64,000 nucleotides of DNA from Talpa occidentalis. Lineage: Eukaryota; Chordata; Mammalia; Eulipotyphla; Talpidae. The translations under genes and the position numbers were made by a program. The stretch is from assembly GCF_014898055.3 (NCBI RefSeq), contig NW_023602073.1, positions 22,739,784 through 22,803,783 on the forward strand, given 5' to 3'. The stretch's first letter is position 1. The number at the start of each line of letters is the position of its first letter. The notes under the pieces were generated by a model, which had not been told where the DNA came from, did not search any database, and saw nothing but the letters and a program-made list of their open reading frames with translations. This document shows positions 30,961-42,828 of the stretch, piece after piece.

Positions 30961-33199
30961 CGTTCATGACTCGTAAATACGATTCTGAAAAAAAATAACA
31001 ACAGGACTGCAGCTCCTGACCAGGTACTTATTCCTTTTCATGTTGGAAAGGAAGACAGAGAGAAACAGGCATATCTTCTACCCTCTATCAACCCATCCCT
31101 GCCCTCCAGAATCCCTGACCCTCGTGGTTCCCCACTTTGTCTCTTTCCTGAAAAACACAAACACCTCTAGAGCCCTCCTTGAAAATTCACAAGCTTCCCA
31201 CAAATTTCAATAACTGGCTGTGGCTTCTTTTTTTTTTTTTAATGCTCTTGGGTAGCCGGGTCCTGGAGAGCTTTAAAAGCCTCCTCATTTTGCCAGCAGA
31301 CTGAAGAAGGGGAACTCAACTCACTGGAGACCGAGGGGCAAAGTCACGGGTTTGGCGGCAGCGGGAAAGCAATGGTGTGTGACCAGGTTTTAAGCCGCCT
31401 GTTCTGGCTCTGGATGACAGCACGCTCTTGCTCCCTGGGCCTTAATTGGCTGATAGAGTGATTGCTTTGGCCAAGGGTCCAATTAATACCCAAGACTTGA
31501 GGATTGGTTTTCCAACCCCAGTTGGATGAGTTTCTTGGCAAAAAAATTTACCACTGTAAATTCAATTCACTTCCTTAACTCTGCACCCACTCTATAATGG
31601 AAGGCTATCACTCCGTCTGGCTAATTCCAGACAAGGCTCTGTGAGCAGATGGGGAATTTGGATTTGCTAACTTGAAAAAAAAAAAGCAAAGCCCTAAGTG
31701 AGTGTGAGTTTTATGCAGTTACCTTGACGCTCCATCTTGTGGAAAATGTACTAAGTTCCAATATAGCAGAAGGAAGGATGACAAAGGCATAACAGGCACC
31801 TAGCCTCGAAGTGAATACTTGGAGGATGATCAGTGGCCCCACTGTGATTGGCTAGAAGTCCACTGAAATGCCCATGAACTAGAAAGCAAAGTCACTCCAC
31901 TCCCTTGTGTTGAAAGAGATCCAAGATGGTCCTAGCTGGGAGCCCAGCAGCACCGGGCTTGGAGGAACACCATTATCTTAACATCCACTTAATCCTGTGA
32001 TTAAGTTGTTTGCTCGGATTCATAAAACAGGATGATAATATGGTCCTTTTCTCTTGGTTGCAAGGAGTACATTCAAGAATATATGTGAGTGTTAGCTCCC
32101 TGCCATTATGCCAGGGGCGGCTGTGGCAGCTCAGTCTGACACTTTATGTTCCTTGTTACTCTTTGCTGTCTTGGAGAACCACATACAGTATAATTCTTGG
32201 CTTCCAATCAGCAGCCACAGAATAGCAAGTTTCTAGTAAAACAAGCTTATGAGATGCTGTCGCTCCCCTGCCTGCTCACCACCCCAGCAGACAAACTGTC
32301 TTGGAGCCTGAATTTCAATATAATTTTACTCCTCTGAATGCTCTGCTGGCTGCAAGCTCATTCCTGCCCCTCTTTATGAGGCTCTGCCTTGCAATTTTTT
32401 CTTTTTCTCTTGTTTACTACATGGGAAGAAGTCTGTTTGTCAAAACATCCTTCCCCTCTGTTCACTTTGACCTGATTTTGCAAGCTGCAAGTCACTTTAG
32501 TCAGCTGCTGGAAAGAGTACTAAACCAGATGTGGAGGTGACTGGGATTTCTGGAAGACATTCTTCTCTTCTCGGACGAGACACTTGATGCATGAAGTCGG
32601 AGTGCCTGGCAGAGAGCCACGGGCCTCCCTTGCAGTCCACGTGCTCTCTTACATCCCTGACCTCAGGCCTCTGTCCAGAGGGCCAGCTACTACAGGATCT
32701 GCCTGCTTATCACTCTTTGCTATGTTACCCAACTCCCAGCTTCCCCTGCTTGTGTCTGTAGGTGGGTAATCCAGTAGCTGAGGGCAGATGCTCCTGGCTC
32801 CAGGGAGTCCACAAAGCCCTGGAGTTTGTCAAATGGTCCCATCCAGGGCTGTGTCATTTTGTTTTTGAAAAGAGAGCTCATTCAAGACTCTTTACTTTTA
32901 ATCTTGACTTCTTACCTGATCAGTGTGGACAGAAAGCGGGTCATTCGAGAGTTATTCCCAAACCTGGCTTTGCTCAGGACTGACTACCCCGATGGGGAAG
33001 TGTTGTCAGCTGCTGTCCACCTCAGGGCGTCCCGGCCTCCGTGCAAGCTCACTGCTCCGTCTTTGCTTCCTCCCTTCTCTCTGGCTCATTAGCTCCAGCA
33101 AACTCTGAATCCGAAGGGAGCAAAAGGAGCATTTCACTCTGCTCCCAAATGTCAGTCTGGAAAATCAAGCCAAGTGGAAAGGAAAGGCATTTATTCTTG
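30961..33199. other. Repeat-poor sequence, candidate conserved non-coding DNA
   Basis: No gene. The stretch 31200-31560 is unique, with 'ccttaattggctgatagag', 'gtccaattaatacccaag' and several ATTGG strings, i.e. homeodomain- and CCAAT-type motifs packed closely. This is suggestive of an enhancer but unproven. The remaining sequence is unassigned. Confidence 0.35.
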
Positions 33200-33470
33200 T
33201 GTGCATTCATTCAATCAATGATTATTTGTTGATAAATATTTACTGGTAGAATGTTCTGGGATGGTGGTGGGCATTGGGGAGAAAAGGGTAAACAAGACTG
33301 GCCTTGAGCTTAAGCAGACTGCCCACTGGGGGCTGGGGGCTTTAGGGGGCAGATGAACAAGGCAACTATGATGTAGCTTGTAATGTGGGGTGTCGGAGTG
33401 AGCCCTGTGGGTTGGAGGGACTTTCCAAATGGGCAGCACCTTGGTGTGAACCTGAAGGATGAGAGGGAGC
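33200..33470 (-). mobile_element. L2 LINE 3' fragment
   Basis: 'ttcattcaatcaatgattat', 'ttgataaatatttactggta', 'gtaaacaagactggccttga' and 'aacctgaaggatgagaggga' follow antisense L2 in order. Confidence 0.75.
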
Positions 33471-34534
33471 TGGTCCATTATGATGTTGATGGGTACAAAT
33501 GTGTTGGTGCAGGGCGGTCTACAGATGAGAACTCCAGGCAGAAGAGGCAGGCGAGCCATAAGGAAAATAGGTTACCTCGGGCTCTTTTTTGCCTTCCAAG
33601 CAATAGACAGCCCCTGACCTTGAAATGTATCTGTTATGTTTTCCACCTTTCAGACATCCAACAAACAACAGATGGTTCAAAACTTTGATAGTGCCTTGTG
33701 TGCACAACAGTGTATCAGTTATATGGCCATGGGCACAGAACAGTGTAAGGGGGCTAGAAGGCTCAGTTGCCATTCCGTCTGTCTGTCTGTCCCTCTCCTG
33801 CCAGTGTATCCTGTCCCCTGCTTTAGCATTAAAGGCGTATCAGATGTACCTAAGGCTCCAAGTTTCTTTTTCTGTTTGCTGGAATCGAGAACCTGCCAAG
33901 GCTGGGATAGTTGCACAACATGCGCCACAGGCTGGTGTATTCTGGCCCTAAGGCCAGAGCCCCTGAGGCCAGGTCCTGCACTGGGCTTCGGCGTCTCTAG
34001 CATTCAAGGGTGTGCATTTCCCTTCTAGCACCCCCAAATCTCCTACAGTGTCTGGAGCAATGCCCTAGTCTTGAGGAGGGTGTTGACCAGGCCCTGAACC
34101 ATCCTTCAGAAGAGTGGTCAAGGGCAGAGTCGGTGTCCCCCCAAAGGACAGAGTGACTGGGACAGCAGCCCCCACAGACCATGGTCACTGCAGAAATTCT
34201 AGGAAATGCAGCCTGACCATGTTACCGCAGCCTGGGAATCCTGTCCCACCGATATGGGCAGGCATTCCTATAGCAAGCATCTCTCTGTGTGGTTAGTAAG
34301 GAGGCAGTGGGCTAGTTCACTGGAAGCATCTTGACTTTCTGGCTTAACCGACACCTTTCACCTTCAATTTTAAGTGACTGCTAGGATGGACAGCTATCTC
34401 AGTTTGCCTGGGGGTGAGGAATTCTTGGACACTGGACTGTCAGTGCAAACATCAGGAAAGCTTGGGGGTAAACTGGAACAATTCAGTTGCCCAAAGAATG
34501 CTGACCTTGAACCTAGCACAAGTAATATGTCACA
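33471..34534. other. Unclassified sequence
   Basis: No gene; frames up to 130 codons lack domains. A short (CTGT)n run lies at about 33776-33792. Confidence 0.4.
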
Positions 34535-34680
34535 CTTACTCCTTAAAGCAATGTTTTGAGGTAGACATTACTATCTCTATTTCAAAGAATTTGTAAATAA
34601 GAGATGAAGTGAATTCCCCAAGGGCACTGATCTAGTAAGTGATTTAAAAGCCTGGATATAAGTTAACTCACCATCTTTAA
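34535..34680 (-). mobile_element. MIR SINE fossil
   Basis: 'ttttgaggtagacattacta', 'tctatttcaaagaatttgta' and 'gggcactgatctagtaagtg' follow the MIR reverse complement. Confidence 0.65.
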
Positions 34681-34684
34681 AGCT

Positions 34685-35080
34685 AGTGTATTAGTTATCT
34701 GTGACTGCATAATAAATCACCCCCAAACTTGCTGGCTTAAACCAACAGTAGAGGGTTATTCATTCATAGTTTCTGCTAGTCAGGAATTTAGGAGCATCAT
34801 AGCTGGGTGGTTCTGGCTCCAGGCCTCTCAGTGAGGTGGCAGGCCTGGCGTCAGCGGTTCCTGGAGACGTGACTGGGGTCAAAGGGTGTGCTTCCAAGAT
34901 GAGGAACTCACACAGCTATTGGCCAGCGGCCTGGGCTCCTTCCCACGTAGCCTCTCTGTAGAGCCGCCTGAGTGTCCTCACATCCAGGTGACTGGTTTCC
35001 CTGAATGAATGGTCTAAAAGATAGAAAGGAAGGAAACAATCCCTTTCATTATCCAGAGTTGGAATCATGTCCATTCATTT
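34685..35080 (+). mobile_element. Old LTR-like interspersed repeat
   Basis: 'gtgtattagttatctgtgac', 'cccaaacttgctggcttaaa', 'gcatcatagctgggtggttc' and 'ctccttcccacgtagcctct' match a widespread old mammalian repeat starting TGTATTAGTTATCTATTGCTG. I believe it is a solo LTR of the ERVL/MaLR type but cannot name the family. No retroviral gene is present. Confidence 0.5.
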
Positions 35081-35419
35081 CTGGAATGTCCCATTAGATG
35101 GGTCAGCCCTTCTCGGTATGGCAGGGATTGTACAAAGGGTGGATGCCAGGAGGCCAGGGTCCCTGGTGGTGTCCTGGAAGCTGCCTGGAGTCAGTGTGTG
35201 TTCCTGATTCCACAGCTACCTTTAGGACTGCATGCAAGGTGGGTATTTGAGAAGAGTCTGTAGGACAAGCCATGGACAATGTATACATATGAACACACAC
35301 ATGAATATTCATGACATATATGAATGATATTATATATGCAAATGAGTGTCCTTTCAAGCTAATCACCCACTTGGTAGACTGTACATTTATCCCAATCATG
35401 TTTTCATTACAACTGATAT

Positions 35420-35684
35420 TTTTTAAAAAGATTTATTTATTTATACAAGAGCTGGGGTACAGGCCAGAGGCGCAAGAAGGTGAGAAGATTCACCAGAGAC
35501 AGAGTGGGGAGCAGAACAGGCAGATGCCCCGAAAACACTGCTGAGGGGAGCAGCAGCCGAGACAGGAGAGGTTTGCTGCGCCATTTGGGTATCTCCCTGG
35601 CCGGCCAGGGATCGAACTTGTACTGCAGAAATTGCGGACAGCTACACAACGCTGTGCTCAACCTGCTGCGCCACCAGGGAGGCC
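35420..35684 (-). mobile_element. tRNA-derived SINE, subfamily II
   Basis: Tail 'tttatttatacaagagctgg', body 'gattcaccagagacagagtg' and head 'gccaccagggaggcc'. A short, weak duplication of the 'tatttttt' type flanks it, so the boundaries are approximate. Confidence 0.9.
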
Positions 35685-35689
35685 TTATT

Positions 35690-36119
35690 TTTGTTTTGAA
35701 TATTAATTATGGTTGATTATGTACTCCTGATATTCAAATTTTATAATATGAACATGTGTGTTCTTATATACGAAGAAGTGAGTTAGTTACGTTTACAATA
35801 TTTTTTGATGTGGACATGTTCACCCCTATTACAGAAGCTGCTTGGATCTCATAGGAGATCAATCAGTGTCTATATATTTCAGGAGGGAAAATATATATTG
35901 TGACTAATAGCTATAATTATATATAAACCCATATGTTCCCTTCTATGTACAAATACACACACTGAACCTGGAATTCAAATCAAGGGCAGGCTGGGGAGGT
36001 GGAGAGGTTGAGGATTGCCAAGATGTTGGCTGGCAGGTAAGTGGGCCATAGTCAGAGCAAGTTTTACCCAGTCCTAGTCTGCTGTGACTGGGTGGTCCGT
36101 GGTAACATGAAGGGGCTGG
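35690..36119. other. AT-rich unclassified sequence
   Basis: No gene or recognised repeat. Confidence 0.4.
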
Positions 36120-36265
36120 AAGGGCCCAGCTACAACTGTATTTCTGAACCTCAGTTACTTCATTTGTAAAACAGAAGAGGATAGTGACTCGTGTGCTTTC
36201 AACTCCATGGAGCTGTTGTAAAAAAGCAAAAATGAGAAACTGTGTGTGGAAATGCGTGGAAAGCC
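36120..36265 (+). mobile_element. MIR SINE fossil
   Basis: 'ctgaacctcagttacttcat' and 'ttgtaaaacagaagaggata' are the MIR core, followed by 'ctgttgtaaaaaagcaaaaa' (consensus gttgttgtgaggattaaat). Confidence 0.7.
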
Positions 36266-37355
36266 CAGACCAGAAGAAGGTGCTACCATCACCATCGTTA
36301 TATCTGTTATCTCTGGATGGGGACCAAGACCTCCGACGGGGCAGGCTGACGGTCCCAGGCCACGCACGTGGGGCGCTTGCAGCCCTGGGAGCCCTTCTTG
36401 GAGAGGCGTTGGCCACAGTCTTGCTGCAGTTGTCAGACACCTTAGCTGTTGTGTTTTCTTAAGCTTTGCTTCCATGTGCTGCCTGGAAGCGCGTGTTTCT
36501 GGGGTTGGGGGCAAGGCTGCTGGCAGGGCTTGGCTCTGGTGTGGGCTGGCTCGCGCCTGCCTGTAAGGTCCGGTGGGACTAGGTGTGCTCGAGGCCTGCC
36601 ACCTGGTGCTGCTGCGTACACGGAGCTGGCATCAGGCCGTGAAAGACGCCTAAGGAAGCCAGGACGGATGGTCCCAAAGGTGGGAAATGGAACTCACATA
36701 GAAACCTGTAAGGCTGTTTTCACATTCCTGGCCATGCTGCCAGGGCCCGAAACACGAGGAGAATTGAAACCTTTCTTTTTCACTCCTTTTCTTCTAAAAC
36801 GATTCCCAACCTGTCCGAGGAGTCTGGCAGCCACTCAAGTGTCAGCAACAGGCAGTTTTATGGGGATGGCATGAGCAAATTCCTGCTAAGAATTACGGCT
36901 CTGGAGGAAAAAAAAGAGTTGCTGCTTAATGAAGCACAGCTGAGAACCTCCAGCTGCCTGCTGAGGATTCCCGAATTTTATATTTCTATACCAGACTTCT
37001 CCTGATCCAAAGAGGGGTATGCTGGAAAATGTTTAGTAACCAATTCTCCAGAGGGTAGGGGGAACGCCCTGAATTGTGTGGTTGCCAATTTCCATGGTGT
37101 AAATATTCTCACCATGGCTGATGATATCAAACCACAGACACCATATCACTGGGATGAGATTGAGAGCTCACGTCAGGCAGCCCCAGGGCATCACTGGATC
37201 CAAATGTGTCTATCAGGTGCATCCTTTTCAGGGTCACGTTTGGGTAAGATGAGTATCTCAAGATCAACATATACAAAATTGAATTAATTGCCTCTCTTGG
37301 CCCCACATTCAACCTTGCCCTTTTCCAAGGCCTGCCTGCCTGCCTTCCTTTCTTC
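36266..37355. other. Unclassified, partly GC-rich sequence
   Basis: 36300-36660 is GC-rich with scattered CpG ('cacgcacgtggggcgcttgc') and overlapping open frames on both strands (up to 165 codons) that show no known domain. It does not reach CpG-island density by eye. 36880-37140 is repeat-free. Confidence 0.4.
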
Positions 37356-37359
37356 CTTC

Positions 37360-37826
37360 CTATTATGTTTATTGAGTTAATGGTTTACCACACTTTAAGA
37401 CTTAGGGGTACAGGTTCACACCTCTTCATATGTATGTTATCACTCTACTCCACCAGCAAAGCACCCATTTTTCTCCACCAGTCATTCGGGACTCCTCCCC
37501 TCTTTGCTGTCTTCTCCACCCTTCCCTCTGGTAGCCTCAATTCTGCAGTCAGATCTCAATGGATTGTTTTGGTTTGGTTTTGTGTGTACCTTTGCTATGT
37601 TTCTTCATATTCCCCATATGAGTGAACTCACCCAGCAGTTGTCTCTCTCCTCTGGTTAATCTTGCTTAGCATCATGCCCTCCAGTTCCATCCATGGTGCC
37701 ACGAAAGGCAAGCTATGTAAAAATCCTAAGTGTCCAATGACAGATGAGTAGATAAACAAGATGTGATCTATACAGACATAATATAATACCGCTCAGCTTT
37801 AGAAAATGAGATGAAGTCTTTCAGGG
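37360..37826 (-). mobile_element. Older L1 3' end with inverted 5' segment (twin-primed)
   Basis: 37360-37708 is antisense L1 3' UTR and ORF2 end ('ccctccagttccatccatgg'). From about 37712 to 37826 it switches to sense ('aagtgtccaatgacagatga', 'tagataaacaagatgtgatc'), the piece lying just upstream in L1. This is the same twin-priming arrangement as two younger copies in the window. Confidence 0.75.
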
Positions 37827-37924
37827 TTTTCTGTCTGTGTGCATAACACAGTACAACTTTTGTTGGAAAGTTTTGGTTTTGTAAGTAAAACCCCAAATAC
37901 CAGCAATAATCTTTTTATACTTGC

Positions 37925-38410
37925 CTTCTTCCCCACCACCATATCCAAGCCCTCACCAAATTCTGTTGGTTTTACTCACAGTCTGTCCACTTTCCTCTAG
38001 ACTATGTAATTACTATTAATCTCTTGGATTGCCAAAGACTTCTAAGTGGATTCACTGTGTTCACTCTTACACATACATGCACTCTTTTTTCCTACTGTTG
38101 ACCAGAGTGATCTTTGAAAAATGCAAATCTGAGCTCATCATTCCTTTGCTTAAATCCTTTCATGGCATCCCATGGCTCAGGATAGTCCTTAGAGTAAGAT
38201 CTGAAAAAACATGAATAACCCCTGCCCACTTCTTGAACCTACTCTTAAGCTGCTCTGGCCCTATGCCCTTTGCTTCTTCTGCTCCAGCCATACTGGCTGT
38301 CTTTCAGTTCCCCAAACATGCAATCCCTTTACCAAGTCAGGCACTGTACACAGTGTTCTCTTTTCCTGGAATTACTTGGTCTGATGACTCCTTATTCTTC
38401 AATTTTAGCT
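37925..38410 (+). mobile_element. L2 LINE, long fragment
   Basis: 'gaccagagtgatctttgaaa', 'atgcaaatctgagctcatca', 'tgctccagccatactggctg' and 'cctggaattacttggtctga' track the L2 consensus over nearly 500 bp. Confidence 0.85.
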
Positions 38411-38459
38411 AAAGTTTTTTAGAAAGTCCATCTCAAGACTTCCGGTTGAAAATGTCCTT

Positions 38460-39470
38460 TTATTTTTGTCTTCTAAAACATTATATTCTTGGCTTCACTC
38501 CCAACAGCAGTATACGAAAATTCCAGTTGCTCTACATTAAGTCAACACTTGATATTACCAAGTTAAAAAAAAAGTCAACCTGGTATAGTGGTATCTCATT
38601 GTAATCTTAGTTGGCATTTCCTGAGTTACTAAAGAATTTGCTCCAAGTTCATTAAAACTGTTTACTGCCCATTTAAAACTGTTTACTGCCCATTTAGATT
38701 TTCTGTTGTGTGTGATGCCTGTTCAAATTGGCTGCTTATTTTTCTATTGGGTTGTCTTATTCATTATTATAGAAGCACTTTACATATCCTATACCCTGTG
38801 GGTTATATGCATTGCAAGTATCTTCTTCCATTATTTGCCTTTCTCATTCTTTTCAAGATGTCTTTGGATGAAAATAGAATTTTAAATTTAAAGTTATCAA
38901 ATATTTTATCTTTCCTTTTACTTACTGATACTTTTTTCCTATTTTTTAGAAATTCTGCTATAAGCGTCTGTTGAATTAAACTCTCAGATTTTGTTTTTTT
39001 CTGAAAAGCTTATTATTTTTTCTTAATTCTTGGAAAAATAATTTGACTAGGCATAGAATTTTAGGTTGAACGTAAGTTCCTTTCAGCATACTTACAAAAA
39101 GACTCCATTCTGTTTTGACTTTCCTTATTTCTGATTAGAAGTCAACATTCAATAATTCCTTTCCTTTGACGATGTCTGTTTTTTCTCTTACTTGCATTTA
39201 AAATTGTTTCTTTGTCTTTGATGTTCTGTGGTTTTATTATAATGTATCAACATTTCGATCTTTTTATTTATCCCACAAGAGACTGCTTGGGCTGTAACCG
39301 TCATTCAGCAAGTCAGGTATTTTCTCACTCAAATTAAACATAAATTATATCTTTTCATTCTCTCTTGCATCTCTTTGCTTCTCTAGATTGCATCTTGAAT
39401 AATTTCTTCAACTCTGTCTTCCAGTTAGTAATTCTTTGTCTCATTGTGCTTCATTTGCTGTTCAACCCGA
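38460..39470 (-). mobile_element. Ancient L1 fragments (ORF2 and upstream part)
   Basis: 38460-38960 is antisense L1 ORF2-type sequence ('tggtatctcattgtaatctt', 'attcattattatagaagcac'). 38990-39470 resembles the antisense 5' portion/ORF1 of old mammalian L1 ('tttctttgtctttgatgttc', 'ttataatgtatcaacatttc', 'tcttcaactctgtcttcca'). All frames are broken. Confidence 0.65.
38654..38695. repeat. Perfect 21-bp tandem duplication
   Basis: The 21-bp block from 38654 to 38674 is repeated without mismatch from 38675 to 38695, inside old L1 sequence. The duplication must be far younger than its host element. Confidence 0.95.
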
Positions 39471-39639
39471 CAATGGAATTTTTAAGCACTCTTGTTATTA
39501 TTTTAAATTCAAGAAAGAAAACTTTATGAATTTGATTCTACTTACCAATGTGCATGATCATTTAAAAAAACTCCAAAAGAATAAAATATTTATGAAAATA
39601 TTAAAATACATATCTTAAATTCTGTTCGATAATTTAAAA

Positions 39640-39855
39640 TACCGGATGGTCTCACTTATAGCAGGAATCTAGAAAACTTAAATAAGGGACCAGGAAAAAG
39701 AATAACTATAAGAAAGAAAATATCAAAATCAACAAACACCTATGAACCAGACTCTCTATGGGGGATGGGGGCGGGGAAAGGAGGGATTGGGGTCAAAATA
39801 AAGGGGTTGTAATTGTATCGGGAATATAAAAATAAAATTTAAATAAAAAAAGAAA
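39640..39855 (+). mobile_element. L1 3' end, short-UTR type
   Basis: 'ggatggtctcacttatagca', 'aaataagggaccaggaaaaa', a G-rich block and 'ttgtaattgtatcgggaata' with an A-rich tail. It matches the L1 tails at 13690-13917 and 62618-62822. Confidence 0.88.
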
Positions 39856-39900
39856 AAAATATTTACTTGCTGTATTATGGAGTCTATCTCTGTCTATCTT

Positions 39901-39922
39901 CATCATCATCATCATCATCATC
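39901..39922. repeat. (CAT)n microsatellite
   Basis: Seven CAT units without interruption. Confidence 0.95.
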
Positions 39923-41487
39923 CATCTGACACAGAGATGTGTCACCTATGTTCCTCTTAAGGAACGAGTTGGTGCCCTGCTGTGGGCAGTTACGAAGTCG
40001 ACAGGGAGCCTCAGTCTACAGAGATTGTCCTTGCTTATGGCCACACCATACATGTGTGTGCATGCATGTATGTGTGTTGTATGTGGTGTGTTATGCTATT
40101 TATTGTGGTACCTTGTTCCCATCTATGTTTATATTTCTTGAAATTTTATCCAATGGAATTCTTTGAGACTTGTACTGAGGTTGGGTTCCTTTTGACCATA
40201 TGTGAGATTTCTTCTATCAGTTGCCTGGGGGGCATGACTAGTTTGGGTTAAATTGTCTGTGTTTTCTCAAACCACAAATGTAGTATGTATTGGCTGCAAA
40301 CCCCTGTGAATGGGGATTTAGTTATGAATTCTCAAGATGGGCATGATCTTACTTTCCCATTTCCCCTTGAACTAGGCTATAGACATTCTAGGCCCCACCT
40401 TTATGTAACAGCTTCCCACCTTGGGTGGGCTGGAGGCTTAATTTCCTGTTTCTCAGGCTACCATGTAGCTCTCCAACAGCAGTGCAGGTCAGCAGAGTTC
40501 AGGACATAGTTTCAGGATAAAAGGTGGTCGGGTATTAACTTACTTTCCATGGTCCCCAGGTTCAGTGTTTTACTTTGAAACTGGAAACTCATGGCTGCAA
40601 GTGTTAAAGTCCTAATTTGCCTGCTTGCTGTCTCATAAAATTGTCCTTTTCTTTTGTTTCAAATTATTAAGACACCCAAATTCACATGAATAAATTCAGA
40701 GATCTAATTGTCATTATGCAAAGATTCTTGGCGGCATCCCATGTAGCAAGTAGAATGACCGTATGAGGGTTGCACGCAATGGAAGGCTTTCATAACCATA
40801 AAGAGGGTAGAACCAGGTTCTCAGCAAAAAAGACTTATTTCAAGAAGAGTCACCTTTTTTTTCAGGGGAAGGAGAAGGGGCTCATCATACACATGACCTC
40901 ACAAATGCTGATCAGGAAATTCCAGACCGATGGGTTTGCAGTTCCACTTTGGGAGAGCCTGCAGCTACAGCTTGGCGAGGTGGGACATCTCGGTGGTGCT
41001 TGGCATGATATGCTCCATCTTGGGTCCGTTGTTTGTTTTTTAACAATTTTTTATCCAACTTTATTTTTCCTTTTCTGAAGGGAGGGCTGGGTCATTTGGA
41101 TTTCTAGTCCACCCCACTGATGGGGATAAATGCCTGGAGTCATGTTTAAGTGGGATTTACAAGAGATTGCTGCTGGTAGGGCCAATGGGACCCCAACAGA
41201 GAGCGTCTGTATTGCTGGATTGTCAGAAACAATGGGGAGTTGTAAGTGGCTAAACGGGAGAAGCAGAGAGCTGTTTGTGAGAAGTCCCCAGTTATGAGGA
41301 ATGTCTCTGAAGAACCCACAAGTGCACTCCAAGAAAAATAATTTTGAATGTCCCCCAAGACAGAGGTATTTCCAGAAGATGACGTAAGAGACCTGTCAAA
41401 TAAGGGTGTCCTGTCCTCTCCCTTCCCTCCCTTCCTCACCCTCCCTCTCTTTCTTTTACTTCATCCCTGGAGGAGCCAAAGAACAAT
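39923..41487. other. Unclassified sequence
   Basis: No gene. A TG-rich patch lies at about 40052-40095. Stretches such as 40850-40990 ('catgacctcacaaatgctga') look like an old LTR, but I cannot assign a family. Confidence 0.35.
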
Positions 41488-42360
41488 TCTGATGGCTTCT
41501 TTTTCTCTTTGAGTCGGGGCAGGGTGGTTCTTTGAGAGTGAAGGAGTCAAGTAATGGGGTGATGAGTTTTGGCAAGTCTAAGAGATAAACACACAGGAGG
41601 GAAGAGAAACAGAGAAAAGAACCCATCACCCAAAGCCACCGGGACAAAGCTGGGAGAGGAGAAGATTTAAATAAAATACAAATTTTTAATTATTATGGGG
41701 GGAAACTTCAATTACTACACAAAGACTATTCTTGCTTATTCCTACAATTCAGTATGAGCAGATAAGTTTTGGTGTTTGTCCATGAGTCCAGCCAGGAGAG
41801 GAAAGAATAACTCCACAGAACACATTGGAATGAGAGGAGGGGGCAGAGAATAAAGATATTTTCTGGTAGAACCTGTTCTATCTGCCTTTTTAACCTGAGA
41901 CTACCTAGAACTCACACTAGGATACCAGAAAGTTGGAGGGATATAAGCAGCTGGGGAAATATGAGGCTGAACACTTTTTTTAAAATAAAAATGATTTAAG
42001 TTCATTTATATGTTGTGAAATAAATCTGCATAGAAGAGGGTGTTGAAAAAAGGGAGAGAGAGGGTGATAATAGGAGGGAAACTCCTGAGCACAGGAAGAG
42101 CTTTGATCTAGAACCCTGGTGAAGGTATTAACAGTAGATGAAGATGAGGATTATCTTTGAAATTTTAACAGGAGGAGGAAGAAAGGGTGAGCATACTTTC
42201 AGGTTATATTTTGTATGTCTCATGGCAAAAATTGGAGTGATTTCTCATCTGATGCTTTATTTTTCTCTCCGAGTGGGGGGCAAGGGCTGCCTTTTGAAGG
42301 AGAAGGGGTTTAAGTAATGGGGTGATGAGTCTTAGACAAGTCTCAGTTTATCTGAGAAAT
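41488..42360. repeat. Diverged direct repeat pair, about 760 bp apart
   Basis: 41488-41590 and 42248-42360 share 'tctgatg', a 'ttttctct..gagt' run, and an exact core taatggggtgatgagt followed by 'caagtct'. The interval between them holds no recognised element. They may be the remains of paired LTRs or an old segmental copy. Confidence 0.6.
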
Positions 42361-42694
42361 GTTCCAGTCAGTCATTTCCAGTTTGTTCTTATTAACCAAG
42401 TGTGCATGTAAAGGAAGATGGCAGTAAACGGCGACCATGTGAAGGGTGCCATCAGAATTATGCCAATCAACTTCCTGTATACAAAGGTAGATGAAGAATG
42501 GATAGCAGGTTTTCACTTGTGTCTCTATGTCAATATTATGGGTTTTAATAGTTGATGGGAAAGAAAGATTACAACATTTCAGTGATTCTAATTATCCAAA
42601 GTTTTTAGACTTAGGTAGAACAGACCAAGTTACTTAGCACAAGAGCTAAAGTATGAACTTGTACCTGAGGCCCATTAAAGATGAGACATGCCAA
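42361..42694. other. Unclassified sequence
   Basis: Nothing recognised here before the short SINE. Confidence 0.4.
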
Positions 42695-42695
42695 G

Positions 42696-42810
42696 GGCCT
42701 TCCCTGGTAGCGCAGCGGTTGAGTGCTGGGTTGCAAGGCTGCCCGCAGCCTCTGCAGCACCAGTTTGATCCCTGGCCACCGGCGAAGGTCTCACAAAAAA
42801 AGAAAAAAAA
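42696..42810 (+). mobile_element. Head-only SINE (tRNA-related part plus A tail)
   Basis: It has the head 'ccttccctggtagcgcagcg' and B-box-like 'agtttgatccctggcc', then goes straight from 'gaaggtctcac' to an A-rich tail; the usual 150-bp body is missing. The duplication aaagatgagacatgccaa (42677-42694) versus aaagataagacatgcaaa (42811-42828) shows it inserted in this short form. Confidence 0.9.
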
Positions 42811-42828
42811 AAAGATAAGACATGCAAA

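Noticed and set aside
35943..36514. Overlapping 165- and 119-codon minus-strand frames
   Set aside because: GC-rich DNA has few stops; neither resembles a protein family, and a MIR lies within them.
36300..36660. CpG island promoter
   Set aside because: CpG is scattered and below island density by eye; no first exon seen.
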